Shown piece after piece: positions 45,608 to 54,301 of a DNA stretch of 64,000 nt. The notes below the pieces were generated by a model. It searched no databases and was not told the origin of the DNA. It saw only the letters and a program-made list of their open reading frames with translations. The DNA lies in NCBI RefSeq assembly GCF_001885585.1, contig NZ_LSRP01000129.1, positions 62,001 through 126,000 on the forward strand, given 5' to 3'. A program made the translations under genes and the position numbers. The stretch is from Pararhizobium antarcticum (lineage in GTDB: Bacteria; Pseudomonadota; Alphaproteobacteria; Rhizobiales; Rhizobiaceae). Every line of letters starts with the position of its first letter. The first letter of the stretch is position 1.

Positions 45608-45985
45608 ATGGCCAAACGGACCGAGATGACGAAACACAGGGGCTTTCCCTCGGGCCTGACCGGCCATGGCCATCATTTCACCATTCGTCGACCGAACGAA
45701 AAAGCGGTGACCCCGCTGAAGCCCTTGACCCGGCTGGCACGTCCGAACACGATCGAGCAGAAGGTCGATGCCGCCTTCCTGCATGCGCTCTGGCACCATT
45801 TCGGGACCGAGCCGTTCGAGCGCGGCAACCTCGATGCCGGGCGTCTCAACCTGTTGTTCGGCCGCGAGGTCGTGCCGGCGGAAAGCCCGTTTGATCCGGC
45901 CTCCTACGAAGCATTGCTGCAGATCGACGAGCGGGTGGCGCGCAAGAGTTTTCCGGAATCCTTCGACGATGTGTTCGAGGTATAG
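45608..45985 (+). CDS. Small protein of unknown function, tandem paralog A
   Basis: I do not recognise the family of this 125-residue soluble protein. It is clearly related to the next gene product. Shared blocks are KHRGFPxGLxG, FTxRRxNxK, VTPL, ALWxxFGTxPFxRGNLD, LFGRE, PAE and FDPASYEALL, then ARKxFPxxFxDV. No signal peptide, membrane segment or cysteine cluster is present. A GAGGAG precedes the ATG. The gene lies three bases from its paralog and just upstream of pccA, which suggests a link to propionyl-CoA carboxylase or its substrate. That is inference from position. Confidence 0.8.
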   Translation: MAKRTEMTKHRGFPSGLTGHGHHFTIRRPNEKAVTPLKPLTRLARPNTIEQKVDAAFLHALWHHFGTEPFERGNLDAGRLNLLFGREVVPAESPFDPASYEALLQIDERVARKSFPESFDDVFEV

Positions 45986-45988
45986 CCC

Positions 45989-46399
45989 ATGGCCAAAACC
46001 CCTGAAATGCCCAAGCATCGTGGCTTTCCGGCCGGCCTGCTCGGAACGCAGTGGCAGTTCACCCTGCGAAGGGCGAATTCCAAGGTTACCCCTTTGACGG
46101 CATGGCCGCGGCAACGGACCATGGATCAGACGGTTGCTCACGCTGACATCGGATTCGTACAGGCCCTCTGGCAGTATTTCGGCACGACGCCCTTCCAGCG
46201 CGGCAATCTGGACGGTGAGCGGCTGTGCCGGCTGTTCGGGCGCGAACTCCTGCCGGCGGAACGCGGCTTCGATCCGGCCTCCTATGAGGCTCTGCTGAAG
46301 CTCAACGAAGCGCTGGCCCGCAAGAATTTTCCGCAGGCTTTCGAGGACGTCAATACGGATCCGAACGCGGTGCCCAGCCACAAGAAGGCCACAAAATGA
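45989..46399 (+). CDS. Small protein of unknown function, tandem paralog B
   Basis: This 136-residue protein is the second member of the tandem pair (see the upstream gene for shared blocks) and begins MAKTPEMPKHRGFPAGLLG. About half the aligned positions are identical. It has a longer lysine-rich C-terminus (NAVPSHKKATK). The central helix-like part ADIGFVQALWQYFGTTPFQR and the FDPASYEALL block are the best conserved. It ends 16 bases before pccA, so it is probably cotranscribed with pccA and mcm. Function unknown. Confidence 0.8.
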   Translation: MAKTPEMPKHRGFPAGLLGTQWQFTLRRANSKVTPLTAWPRQRTMDQTVAHADIGFVQALWQYFGTTPFQRGNLDGERLCRLFGRELLPAERGFDPASYEALLKLNEALARKNFPQAFEDVNTDPNAVPSHKKATK

Positions 46400-46415
46400 G
46401 CGAGGCGATCCATCC

Positions 46416-48419
46416 ATGATCCAGAAAATCCTCATTGCCAACAGAGGCGAGATCGCCTGCCGGGTGATCAAGACAGCGCGTAAGATGGGTATCAGGACGG
46501 TGGCCGTCTATTCCGATGCCGACCGCAATGCGCTGCATGTGGAAATGGCGGACGAAGCGGTTCATATCGGGCCGGCACCGTCCAGCCAGTCCTATATCGT
46601 CATCGACAAAATCCTCGAGGCGATCAAAGAGACCGGTGCCGATGCGGTGCATCCGGGCTATGGCTTCCTGTCGGAGAACGCCGCCTTTGCGGAAGCGCTG
46701 GAAAAGGCGGGTATCGCCTTTATCGGTCCGCCGGTCGGCGCGATCAAGGCGATGGGCGACAAGATCACCTCGAAGAAGCTGGCGGCGGAAGCCGGCGTGT
46801 CCACCGTGCCCGGCCATATGGGGCTGATTGCGGACGCTGACGAAGCGGTGAAGATCGCCGGCGAGATCGGCTATCCCGTGATGATCAAGGCATCGGCCGG
46901 CGGCGGCGGCAAGGGCATGCGGATTGCCTGGAACGACGCCGAGGCGCGCGAGGGCTTCCAGTCGTCGAAAAACGAGGCGAAGGCCTCCTTCGGTGACGAC
47001 CGGATCTTCATCGAGAAATTCGTGACCCAGCCGCGCCACATCGAAATCCAGGTGCTTGGCGACACACATGGCACCGTGCTCTATCTCGGCGAACGCGAAT
47101 GTTCGATCCAGCGGCGAAACCAGAAGGTCATCGAAGAAGCGCCGTCGCCGTTCCTCGACGAGGCGACCCGCCGCGCCATGGGCGAACAGGCCGTGGCCCT
47201 GTCAAAGGCCGTCGGTTATCACTCCGTCGGCACTGTCGAGTTCATCGTCGATGGCGACAGGAATTTCTACTTCCTCGAAATGAACACCCGCCTGCAGGTC
47301 GAACATCCGGTGACGGAACTGATCACCGGCATCGATCTGGTCGAGCAGATGATCCGCGTCGCCGGCGGCGAGGCGCTGGCCTTCGGGCAGGATGAGGTCA
47401 AGCTGAATGGCTGGGCGATCGAAAGCCGGCTTTATGCAGAGGATCCCTATCGCAACTTCCTTCCGTCGATCGGCCGTCTGTCGCGCTACAGACCGCCTGT
47501 GGAGGGTGTGAAAGCCGATGGCAGCATCGTGCGCAATGACACCGGCGTCTTCGAGGGTGGCGAGATTTCGATGTATTACGACCCGATGGTCGCAAAACTC
47601 TGCACCTGGGCTCCCGACCGCGTGACGGCCATCGATGCGATGAGCAAGGCGCTTGATGATTTCGAGGTCGAGGGCATCGGCCACAATCTGCCGTTCCTCT
47701 CGGCTGTTATGCAGCATGACCGCTTCCGCTCCGGCCGGATCACCACGGCTTTCATTGCGGAAGAGTTTCCGGATGGTTTCCATGGTGTTGTTCCGGACGA
47801 GGGGTCCGCGCGAAAGCTGGCGGCGGTCGCCACCGTCGTGCACCAGACAATGCAGGAGCGCGCCGCGCAGATTTCCGGCACGATCGGCAATCATCGCCGG
47901 GTGATCGGACAGGATTGGGTCGTGCGCTTCGGCGATGCCGACTATGCGTTGACCCTGGATGGGGCGGCTGATGGTGCCCATATCCGGTTCGGCGATGGCG
48001 CCGTTTTTGTGGTCGCCAGCGACTGGAAACCCGGCAGCAGCCACGCGATGTTCACGATCAATGGTACGGATATCGGCGTGAAAATCGATCTTGTCGGCAC
48101 CGGCATCCGCCTGCGCTGGCGCGGCATGGATGTGCGCGCCCATGTCCGCAGCCCGCGCGTTGCAGCCCTTGCGGGGCTGATGCCGAAGAAGCTGCCACCG
48201 GATACCTCGAAGATGCTGCTCTGCCCGATGCCCGGCGTCATCACCACGATCGCCGTTGCCGCAGGTGAGACCATTGAGGCCGGCCAGACGCTGGCCACCG
48301 TCGAGGCGATGAAAATGGAGAATATTCTGCGCGCCGAAAGACAGGGCGTGGTCAAGCGCGTGGCCGTTTCGGCCGGCGCCAGCCTTGCCGTCGATGAGCT
48401 GATCATGGAGTTCGAGTGA
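46416..48419 (+). CDS. pccA: Propionyl-CoA carboxylase alpha subunit (biotin carboxylase/carrier)
   Basis: PccA carboxylates its own biotin using ATP and bicarbonate and hands the carboxyl group to PccB. The 667-residue protein has a biotin carboxylase domain (about 1-450: [20 protein letters not shown], the glycine-rich ATP loop [34 protein letters not shown]), a linker/BT region, and a biotinyl domain at the C-terminus with the modified lysine in VEAMKMEN. Its stop overlaps the mcm start (TGATG). Confidence 0.96.
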   Translation: MIQKILIANRGEIACRVIKTARKMGIRTVAVYSDADRNALHVEMADEAVHIGPAPSSQSYIVIDKILEAIKETGADAVHPGYGFLSENAAFAEALEKAGIAFIGPPVGAIKAMGDKITSKKLAAEAGVSTVPGHMGLIADADEAVKIAGEIGYPVMIKASAGGGGKGMRIAWNDAEAREGFQSSKNEAKASFGDDRIFIEKFVTQPRHIEIQVLGDTHGTVLYLGERECSIQRRNQKVIEEAPSPFLDEATRRAMGEQAVALSKAVGYHSVGTVEFIVDGDRNFYFLEMNTRLQVEHPVTELITGIDLVEQMIRVAGGEALAFGQDEVKLNGWAIESRLYAEDPYRNFLPSIGRLSRYRPPVEGVKADGSIVRNDTGVFEGGEISMYYDPMVAKLCTWAPDRVTAIDAMSKALDDFEVEGIGHNLPFLSAVMQHDRFRSGRITTAFIAEEFPDGFHGVVPDEGSARKLAAVATVVHQTMQERAAQISGTIGNHRRVIGQDWVVRFGDADYALTLDGAADGAHIRFGDGAVFVVASDWKPGSSHAMFTINGTDIGVKIDLVGTGIRLRWRGMDVRAHVRSPRVAALAGLMPKKLPPDTSKMLLCPMPGVITTIAVAAGETIEAGQTLATVEAMKMENILRAERQGVVKRVAVSAGASLAVDELIMEFE

Positions 48420-50575
48420 TGTCCGCCGACAAGACCGTGGCCGAAAAGACCCTGGCCGATTGGGCCGCACTCGCTGAGCGTGAACTCAAATCCGCGCCTG
48501 ATGCGTTGACCTGGCAGACCCCGGAAGGCATTGCCGTCAAGCCGCTCTACACCGAGGCTGATCTCGAAACGGTCGGGCATCTCGGCTCGTTGCCGGGCCT
48601 TGCCCCGTTCACCCGCGGTCCGCGCGCCACCATGTATGCCGGCCGGCCCTGGACGATCCGGCAATATGCCGGCTTCTCGACGGCGGAGGCGTCGAACGCC
48701 TTTTACCGAAAGGCGCTCGCTGCCGGCCAGCAGGGCGTGTCCGTCGCCTTCGATCTGGCCACGCATCGCGGCTATGATTCGGATCATCCGCGCGTCGAGG
48801 GCGATGTCGGCAAGGCCGGCGTGGCGATCGATTCGGTCGAGGACATGAAGATCCTGTTCGACGGCATTCCGCTGGACAAGATCTCCGTGTCGATGACCAT
48901 GAACGGTGCTGTCATCCCGATCCTCGCGTCCTTCATTGTCGCCGGTGAGGAGCAGGGCGTCCCCAGGGGCCAGCTCTCCGGGACGATCCAGAACGACATT
49001 CTCAAGGAGTTCATGGTCCGCAACACCTATATCTACCCGCCCGAACCCTCGATGCGGATCGTTGCAGATATCATCGACTATACCGCCCGCGAAATGCCGA
49101 AATTCAACTCGATCTCGATCTCCGGCTATCACATGCAGGAGGCCGGTGCGACGCTGGTGCAGGAACTGGCCTTCACGCTGGCCGACGGTCGCGAATATGT
49201 CCGGGCGGCGATTGCCAAAGGATTGAGCGTCGACGAGTTCGCCGGGCGTCTGTCGTTCTTCTTCGCCATCGGCATGAATTTTTTCATGGAAGCTGCCAAG
49301 CTGCGCGCCGCACGGCTGCTCTGGACGCGGATCATGGAGGGTTTTTCGCCGAAGAAACAATCCTCTCTGATGCTGCGCACCCATTGCCAGACGTCGGGCG
49401 TCTCGCTGCAGGAACAGGACCCCTATAACAACATCATCCGCACGGCTTTCGAGGCCATGTCCGCGGTGCTTGGTGGCACGCAGTCGCTGCACACCAATTC
49501 CTTCGACGAGGCGATTGCGCTGCCGACGGAGTTCTCGTCGCGCATTGCCCGCAATACGCAGCTGATCCTGCAGCACGAGACCGGCGTCACCAAGGTCGTC
49601 GACCCTTTGGCCGGCTCGTACTATGTCGAGAGCCTGACTGCGGAACTGGCGGACAAGGCCTGGGCGCTGATGGAGGAGGTCGAGGCGCTGGGTGGCATGA
49701 CGAAGGCGGTGGCCGACGGCCTGCCGAAGCGCCTGATCGAGGAAGCCGCCACCCGCAGGCAGGCTGCGGTGGACAAGGGCGAGGCGGTTATCGTCGGGGT
49801 CAACAGCTACCGGCTCGAAACAGAGGACGATCTCGACATTCTCGACATCGACAATGCCGCCGTACGCATTGCCCAGATCAGGCGCATCGAGGATACAAGG
49901 CGCCGCCGCAACACCGCCGACGTGACCGCTGCGCTTGCAGCCCTCACCGACATTGCGCGCAGCGGCGAGGGCAATATCCTGGACGCTGCCGTGACGGCGG
50001 CGCGGGCGCGTGCAACGGTGGGCGAAATTTCCGATGCCTTGCGCGTGGTGTTTGGCGATCACGTCGCGGTGCCCGAAGTGGTCAGGAATATCTACGGCGA
50101 TGCCTACAAGGACGAGCCGGAACTGACGACATTGACGGCGCGGCTGTCGGCTTTTTCCGCCACGATCGGCGCGAAACCGAAAATCATGGTCGCCAAACTG
50201 GGGCAGGATGGCCATGATCGCGGCGCCAAGATCATTGCTTCCGCCTTCGGCGATATCGGCTTCGACGTGCTGGCCGGTCCGTTGTTCCAGACGCCGGAGG
50301 AAGCCGCGGATCTGGCGCTTGCCGCAAAAGTCCATGTCGTCGGCGTCTCGTCTCTGGCCGCCGGCCACAAGACGCTGCTGCCAAAACTGGTCGAGGCCCT
50401 GAAGGCCAAGGGCGGCGGCGATATCATCGTCATCTGCGGTGGCGTCGTTCCCCGGCAGGACTACCAGTTCCTGCTCGAACACGGCGTCGCTGCGGTCTTC
50501 GGACCGGGGACGAATGTCATGGATGCCGGCCGTGCCGTGCTCGACCTTCTCGAAGGCCGCCGTCGCAACATCTAG
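48419..50575 (+). CDS. mcm: Methylmalonyl-CoA mutase
   Basis: This B12-dependent enzyme isomerises (R)-methylmalonyl-CoA to succinyl-CoA. The 718-residue single-chain form has the substrate-binding TIM barrel (about 1-560: [60 protein letters not shown]) and a C-terminal cobalamin domain with the base-off motif DGHDRGAK and [14 protein letters not shown]. It corresponds to bhbA of Sinorhizobium, required there for polyhydroxybutyrate-cycle intermediates. With pccA and pccB it completes propionyl-CoA to succinyl-CoA, apart from an epimerase not seen here. Confidence 0.96.
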   Translation: MSADKTVAEKTLADWAALAERELKSAPDALTWQTPEGIAVKPLYTEADLETVGHLGSLPGLAPFTRGPRATMYAGRPWTIRQYAGFSTAEASNAFYRKALAAGQQGVSVAFDLATHRGYDSDHPRVEGDVGKAGVAIDSVEDMKILFDGIPLDKISVSMTMNGAVIPILASFIVAGEEQGVPRGQLSGTIQNDILKEFMVRNTYIYPPEPSMRIVADIIDYTAREMPKFNSISISGYHMQEAGATLVQELAFTLADGREYVRAAIAKGLSVDEFAGRLSFFFAIGMNFFMEAAKLRAARLLWTRIMEGFSPKKQSSLMLRTHCQTSGVSLQEQDPYNNIIRTAFEAMSAVLGGTQSLHTNSFDEAIALPTEFSSRIARNTQLILQHETGVTKVVDPLAGSYYVESLTAELADKAWALMEEVEALGGMTKAVADGLPKRLIEEAATRRQAAVDKGEAVIVGVNSYRLETEDDLDILDIDNAAVRIAQIRRIEDTRRRRNTADVTAALAALTDIARSGEGNILDAAVTAARARATVGEISDALRVVFGDHVAVPEVVRNIYGDAYKDEPELTTLTARLSAFSATIGAKPKIMVAKLGQDGHDRGAKIIASAFGDIGFDVLAGPLFQTPEEAADLALAAKVHVVGVSSLAAGHKTLLPKLVEALKAKGGGDIIVICGGVVPRQDYQFLLEHGVAAVFGPGTNVMDAGRAVLDLLEGRRRNI

Positions 50576-50652
50576 CGCAACCTCTAGGGGTCCGGGAGCG
50601 GCACGCGTCCGCAACCGGTTTTCATAGCTGGCTGTCGATTTCGCCTTGGGGG

Positions 50653-51648
50653 CTATTTCGCGACGTCGAAGACCACCCGCCCGCGCACCTTGCCGGCGAC
50701 GATCTCGGCGGCCAGTTCCGGCAGCCGGGAAAGCGGCTCGTGCTGCGTCATCCGGGCAAGCTTTTCCCGGTCAAGACTTTCGGCCAGGAGGGCCCAGGCC
50801 TTTTCCCGTCGCGGATGTGGCGCCATCACCGAATCGATGCCGAGCAGGGCGACGCCGCGCAGGATGTGCGGCATGACCGTTGCCGGCAGATCGGCGCCAC
50901 CGGCCAGTCCGCAGGCGGCTACAGCGCCGCTGCGGAGCGTTTGCGCCAGCACATTGGCAAGCGTCGTCGATCCGACCGAATCGATGGCGCCGGCCCAGCG
51001 CTCCTTTTGCAGCGCGCCGCCCTTTTCAGACAACGTGTTGCGGTCGATGAAACCGGACGCGCCGAGGTCTGCGAGATAATCATGCGTCTCCGGTCGGCCA
51101 GTCGATGCAGTGACGGTGTAGCCGCGCGCGGCCAGGAGCGCGATCGCCACCGAGCCGACGCCGCCGGCAGCGCCGGTGACCAGCACCTCGCTTCCGCCTT
51201 CCTCGATCGCCCCCCAGTCTTCCAACGCCTGCACGGCGAGTGCCGCAGTATAGCCGGCGGTGCCGATGGCCATCGCCTCCTCCAGCGTGAAGCCAGCCGG
51301 AAGCCGCGTCAACCATTCGGCCTTCAGCCGCTGGAAGCGGGAATAGCCGCCCCATTCGGTTTCGGACAGACCCCAACCGTTGACGACGACCTTGTCGCCC
51401 GCTTGCCAGTCCGCATGGCGGGATTCGACGACGATACCGGAGAGGTCAACGCCGCCGACCATCGGCATGCGTCGGGCAATCCGGCCCTTGCCGGTGATGG
51501 CCAGCCCGTCCTTGTAGTTCAATGTCGAGAAATGAACCTCGACCAGGACATCATTGTCCGGCAGGTCGGCAAGCACCAGTTCCCGGAAGCCGGCAACAGG
51601 CTTGCCATCCCGATCATCGATCACCATTGCCCTGAACCGATCCGCCAT
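50653..51648 (-). CDS. acuI: Acrylyl-CoA reductase-like MDR oxidoreductase (AcuI/YhdH)
   Basis: The 331-residue zinc-free medium-chain reductase has the AcuI/YhdH features LVEVHFSTLNYKDGLAITGK, MVGGVDLSGIVVES, VVVNGWGLSETEWGGYSRFQ, a nucleotide-binding VTGAAGGVGSVAIALLAARG and GIDSVMAPHPRREKAW. AcuI reduces acrylyl-CoA to propionyl-CoA with NADPH. Its convergent position beside the propionyl-CoA carboxylase and mutase genes fits feeding or detoxifying acrylyl-CoA. Confidence 0.9.
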   Translation of the reverse strand: MADRFRAMVIDDRDGKPVAGFRELVLADLPDNDVLVEVHFSTLNYKDGLAITGKGRIARRMPMVGGVDLSGIVVESRHADWQAGDKVVVNGWGLSETEWGGYSRFQRLKAEWLTRLPAGFTLEEAMAIGTAGYTAALAVQALEDWGAIEEGGSEVLVTGAAGGVGSVAIALLAARGYTVTASTGRPETHDYLADLGASGFIDRNTLSEKGGALQKERWAGAIDSVGSTTLANVLAQTLRSGAVAACGLAGGADLPATVMPHILRGVALLGIDSVMAPHPRREKAWALLAESLDREKLARMTQHEPLSRLPELAAEIVAGKVRGRVVFDVAK

Positions 51649-51837
51649 GGTCTTCTCCTTGTTCTGCCAAGCGCCGAAGATGGCACGACGCGGCGTGAAA
51701 TTCCAATAGTACCAAAGGCAAAGCTCTCGGAGCAGGCTGCGCTGGCCAACCTTTTACGCTTCAATCGCGGTCTCCGGCCATGGGCTTAAGATCGCAGAAG
51801 CGGTGCGAAAAAAGGGCCGGCGCTGGTCTCGCCTGTA

Positions 51838-53064
51838 TCAGGCGGCGAGCAGCGATTTCAGCTTTGTTTCCGGGGCGGCGAGCGCCAGCGGATCGGGGCG
51901 GGCACCGGCGGCAATCATCATCTCTGCCAACCGGATATCCTGTGCAATGGCATTGCCGGGGCCGATGCCGCTTGCGGCCAGCAGTCGACCGGTGACATCG
52001 AGATGAAACAGGATGAACGCCCCGTCTGCCATGTTGCGCCTGACGGTGATGACGGCGCCATCGGCGATGCCGGCGATCTGCAGCGTCAGGTCGTACTGAT
52101 CCGACCAGGACCAAGGGACGGTGGCGATGGCTTCCTTGCCGCCGAGAAGATTGGTCGCGGCCAGCAGGCCCTGATCCTGGGCATTGCGCCAGGCCTCGAG
52201 CCGCACGCGCCGACCGTCATAATGGGCCAGCGGAAAGGAGCAGCAGTCGCCGGCCGCGAAGATATGCGGGTCCGAGGTGCGCAGATGTTCGTCTACGGCA
52301 ATGCCGTTGTCGATCGAAAGGCCAGCCTCCATGGCAAGCTCGATGTTGGGCATGGCGCCGATGCCGACGACGATCATGTCGACGCTGATGATGCGGCCAT
52401 CCTCGAGCACGACGCGGGCTTCCGAGCGGTTTTCCTCGAGCGCCTTGATGCGGGCACCGCAGATGATGTGGACGCCTTCGCTCTTGTGACGTTCTGCAAC
52501 CACTGCAGCGATGGGTTCGGGCACGCCGCGTGTCAGGATGCGCGGCAGGCCTTCGATCACCGTCACTGTTGCGCCGCGCTTGCGCGCCGTTGCCGCAAGC
52601 TCCAGGCCGATGAAGCCGCCGCCGATGACGGCGATGTGCTTGCCGGGCTGCAGCGATTCGCGGATCATCACCGCATCGCGGTGCGTTCGCAGCGTCTTGA
52701 TGCGCCAGTTGCTGCCGCTCAGGCCGGGAAAGGCGCGCGGTCGGGCGCCGGTCGCCAGCAGCAACCGGTCATAGGAGATGTTATGGCCATCGGACAGACG
52801 GACAGATTTGCCAGCGCGATCGATGCTTTCGATGCTCATCCCGGTAACAAGATCGATTTTTGCGTCGTTGTAACGGGCTGCATCGGAGACCAGTTTCGGT
52901 TCATGCCCATGCAGGAGCGCCTCTTTTGACAGGGGCGGCCGCTCATAGGGAAGCACGGGTTCGGCGCCGACCAGCGTGACCTTGCCCTTGAAGCCTTTTT
53001 CCCGAAGCGCGAAGGCAGCACGGGCGCCACATTCACCGGCGCCGACGATAACGATATGATCCAT
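51838..53064 (-). CDS. FAD-dependent ferredoxin reductase (MocF/BphA4-like)
   Basis: The 408-residue protein starts MDHIVIVGAGECGARAAFAL and has the second dinucleotide motif IAVIGGGFIGLELAATARKR, an FAD-contacting SDPHIFAAGDCCSFP, and a C-terminal reductase domain (VPWSWSDQYDLTLQIAG). These mark an NAD(P)H-rubredoxin/ferredoxin reductase that passes electrons to a Rieske ferredoxin. The two genes expected upstream, for such a ferredoxin and a desaturase-like hydroxylase, are both decayed here, so this enzyme appears to have lost its partners. Its own frame looks intact. Confidence 0.88.
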   Translation of the reverse strand: MDHIVIVGAGECGARAAFALREKGFKGKVTLVGAEPVLPYERPPLSKEALLHGHEPKLVSDAARYNDAKIDLVTGMSIESIDRAGKSVRLSDGHNISYDRLLLATGARPRAFPGLSGSNWRIKTLRTHRDAVMIRESLQPGKHIAVIGGGFIGLELAATARKRGATVTVIEGLPRILTRGVPEPIAAVVAERHKSEGVHIICGARIKALEENRSEARVVLEDGRIISVDMIVVGIGAMPNIELAMEAGLSIDNGIAVDEHLRTSDPHIFAAGDCCSFPLAHYDGRRVRLEAWRNAQDQGLLAATNLLGGKEAIATVPWSWSDQYDLTLQIAGIADGAVITVRRNMADGAFILFHLDVTGRLLAASGIGPGNAIAQDIRLAEMMIAAGARPDPLALAAPETKLKSLLAA

Positions 53065-53077
53065 GATTGTTGTCCTT

Positions 53078-53392
53078 TCAGAATACGGAAATGAAGACGC
53101 AGCCGGATGCGGCGCTGACCGCTTCCGTCTTGAGATCGCCGAAGACGTGGGCAATCCCGGCTTCGCCGGCGCGGTCGTCGAGGCGGGCGTTGTGCCTCGG
53201 CCATCCGATGACATGGTCCATCTGGTCGCCGGCGCGATGGTTCAGCCCGGATGTGCGCGGACCGTCCGTTGCGCGGGCCTCGATCCCGCTATCGCTCATG
53301 GTCACTCCTCCCAATTCCACTCCTCCAAACTCGATATCGTCGCCGTCCGGCTTGCGCTTGTTCCGAAGGCGGCGGCCTTCCCTTCCTGACAT
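53078..53392 (-). pseudogene. Degenerate MocE-like Rieske ferredoxin lacking its metal-ligand cysteines
   Basis: The frame (104 codons, the normal length for these ferredoxins) ends 13 bases before the reductase start. From memory, MocE-type ferredoxins read ATDGLCTHE...MDHVIECPKHNG. Here the same region reads ATDGPRTSG...MDHVIGWPRHNA. Both cysteines and the first histidine of the 2Fe-2S site are replaced, while the scaffold (RAGEA, DLKTE, CVFISVF) is still recognisable. Such a protein could not hold a Rieske cluster. A strong GGGAGGAG precedes an internal ATG (53299), so a 73-residue product could still be made. Confidence 0.72.
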
Positions 53393-53640
53393 AGTCCTCG
53401 CTGCGCAATTGCCAGAGGAGAGCCGGGATCACTTTCTCGATACCCCTCCAGGATCGATCGGTGCGTGCCGGCAGGCCATGCTTTATCATTTTGTGCTGTT
53501 TGGGAAGGGCATGATGGGGCTCTGTTGGAAACATGCGGTGCTCGACGTGAGGGTTCATGTCCTGGCCGCGCGAGACGGAGTGGAATATCGGGGCCAAGCA
53601 TGTTTCTTCGGATTTAAGGGGCGCGTCCTGGAACAAACAA
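53289..53640 (-). pseudogene. Truncated fatty-acid-desaturase/MocD-like hydroxylase remnant
   Basis: One uninterrupted frame encodes the C-terminal end of a membrane di-iron desaturase: VSRGQDMNPHVEHRMFP, HHALPKQHKMIKHGLP, then VIPALLWQLRSEDYVRK. The third histidine box of this family is HVEHH and here it is HVEHR. The first two boxes and all membrane segments, roughly 200 or more residues, are missing. Homology stops near 53640, where the control region of the PRC-barrel gene begins. The 5' limit given is approximate. Confidence 0.75.
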
Positions 53641-53654
53641 CTCCAAGTCGAGTT
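53630..53654 (+). promoter_or_regulatory. EcfG/RpoE2-type promoter of the PRC-barrel gene
   Basis: GGAAC (53630-53634), 16 bases and AGTT (53651-53654) differ from the general-stress consensus GGAAC-N16/17-CGTT at one position. The site is 33 bases before the ATG of the PRC-barrel gene. Confidence 0.65.
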
Positions 53655-53686
53655 AATCAGGCTCAACCCCTAAGGAGGATCGTAAA

Positions 53687-53983
53687 ATGGACCATACCAA
53701 TCACGTTCGACTGGGTACCGCCGAACTCACAGCGGACATTCTCGAAGGCGCAACGATCTACGGCGCTGATGACCACAAGGTCGGCAAGCTGGATCACGTG
53801 CACGGCACGGGTACCGGCAGCAAGGCGGTCATCGATGTCGGAGGCTTTCTCGGAATTGGCGCGAAGCCGGTTGCTGTTCCCCTGATGGATCTGCAATTCA
53901 TGCGCGACGAGGACGGCGATGTTCATGCCGTGACAAGCTGGACAAAAGACCAGCTCAAGGAAATGCCTGAACATCATCACTGA
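53687..53983 (+). CDS. PRC-barrel domain protein
   Basis: The 98-residue protein is a single PRC-barrel (about 20-85: IYGADDHKVGKLDHVHGT, KAVIDVGGFLGIGAKPVAV, PLMDLQFMRDEDGDVHAVTS). These small beta-barrels occur in stress proteins, RimM and photosynthetic reaction centres and often mediate protein or RNA contacts. AAGGAGGA precedes the ATG. The EcfG-type promoter upstream and the terminator downstream make it a monocistronic, probably stress-induced gene. Confidence 0.88.
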   Translation: MDHTNHVRLGTAELTADILEGATIYGADDHKVGKLDHVHGTGTGSKAVIDVGGFLGIGAKPVAVPLMDLQFMRDEDGDVHAVTSWTKDQLKEMPEHHH

Positions 53984-54014
53984 ATTCAGAGATGCGGTGA
54001 TGCCGTACTTGAAG

Positions 54015-54039
54015 CCCGGTCCCATGGACCGGGTTTTTT
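54015..54039 (+). terminator. Rho-independent terminator of the PRC-barrel gene
   Basis: The stem CCCGGTCC / GGACCGGG with loop CAT (54015-54033) is followed by six T residues (54034-54039). Confidence 0.92.
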
Positions 54040-54178
54040 CTTGCCCACTATTTCAGCTTTCCAAGTTCTGTCTGTTTTTATGCCATGCTCGCCGCACAGG
54101 TCTGCCGTGCGGCTCCCCGGCTGGCTCTTATCTGCTGTACCTGTCATAAAGCCGACATTGCAACACATGGAGACTATC

Positions 54179-54301
54179 ATGACATCGCAGCGCAAGCTCG
54201 CGAGCCGGTTCGAAACGCGGTTTGTCCAGCAGATCTGGAACGCGATCCTTCTTGTTCACACCCGCGAAACCGCATCCCTAATCGAGCGGCGCGGCCGTTA
54301 A
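54179..54301 (+). CDS. 40-residue hypothetical protein
   Basis: A short basic protein beginning MTSQRKLASRFETRFVQQIW, with the middle segment NAILLVHTRETASLIERRGR. It is preceded by GGAG at a 6-base spacing. I recognise no family; the composition suggests one amphipathic helix. The stop codon is directly next to the end of the convergent histidine-kinase gene. The evidence is the ribosome-binding site and plausible codon use only. Confidence 0.4.
   Translation: MTSQRKLASRFETRFVQQIWNAILLVHTRETASLIERRGR

Noticed and set aside
47942-50614. 890-codon open frame on the minus strand opposite pccA and mcm
   Set aside because: It lies fully antisense to two well-identified enzymes, resembles no family and is explained by high GC with rare stops in the antisense frame.
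53078-53299. Intact novel 73-residue gene with a strong Shine-Dalgarno upstream of the ferredoxin reductase
   Set aside because: The longer frame aligns in memory with MocE-type Rieske ferredoxins whose ligands have been lost, so a decayed ferredoxin explains it better. Residual translation is noted in the findings.
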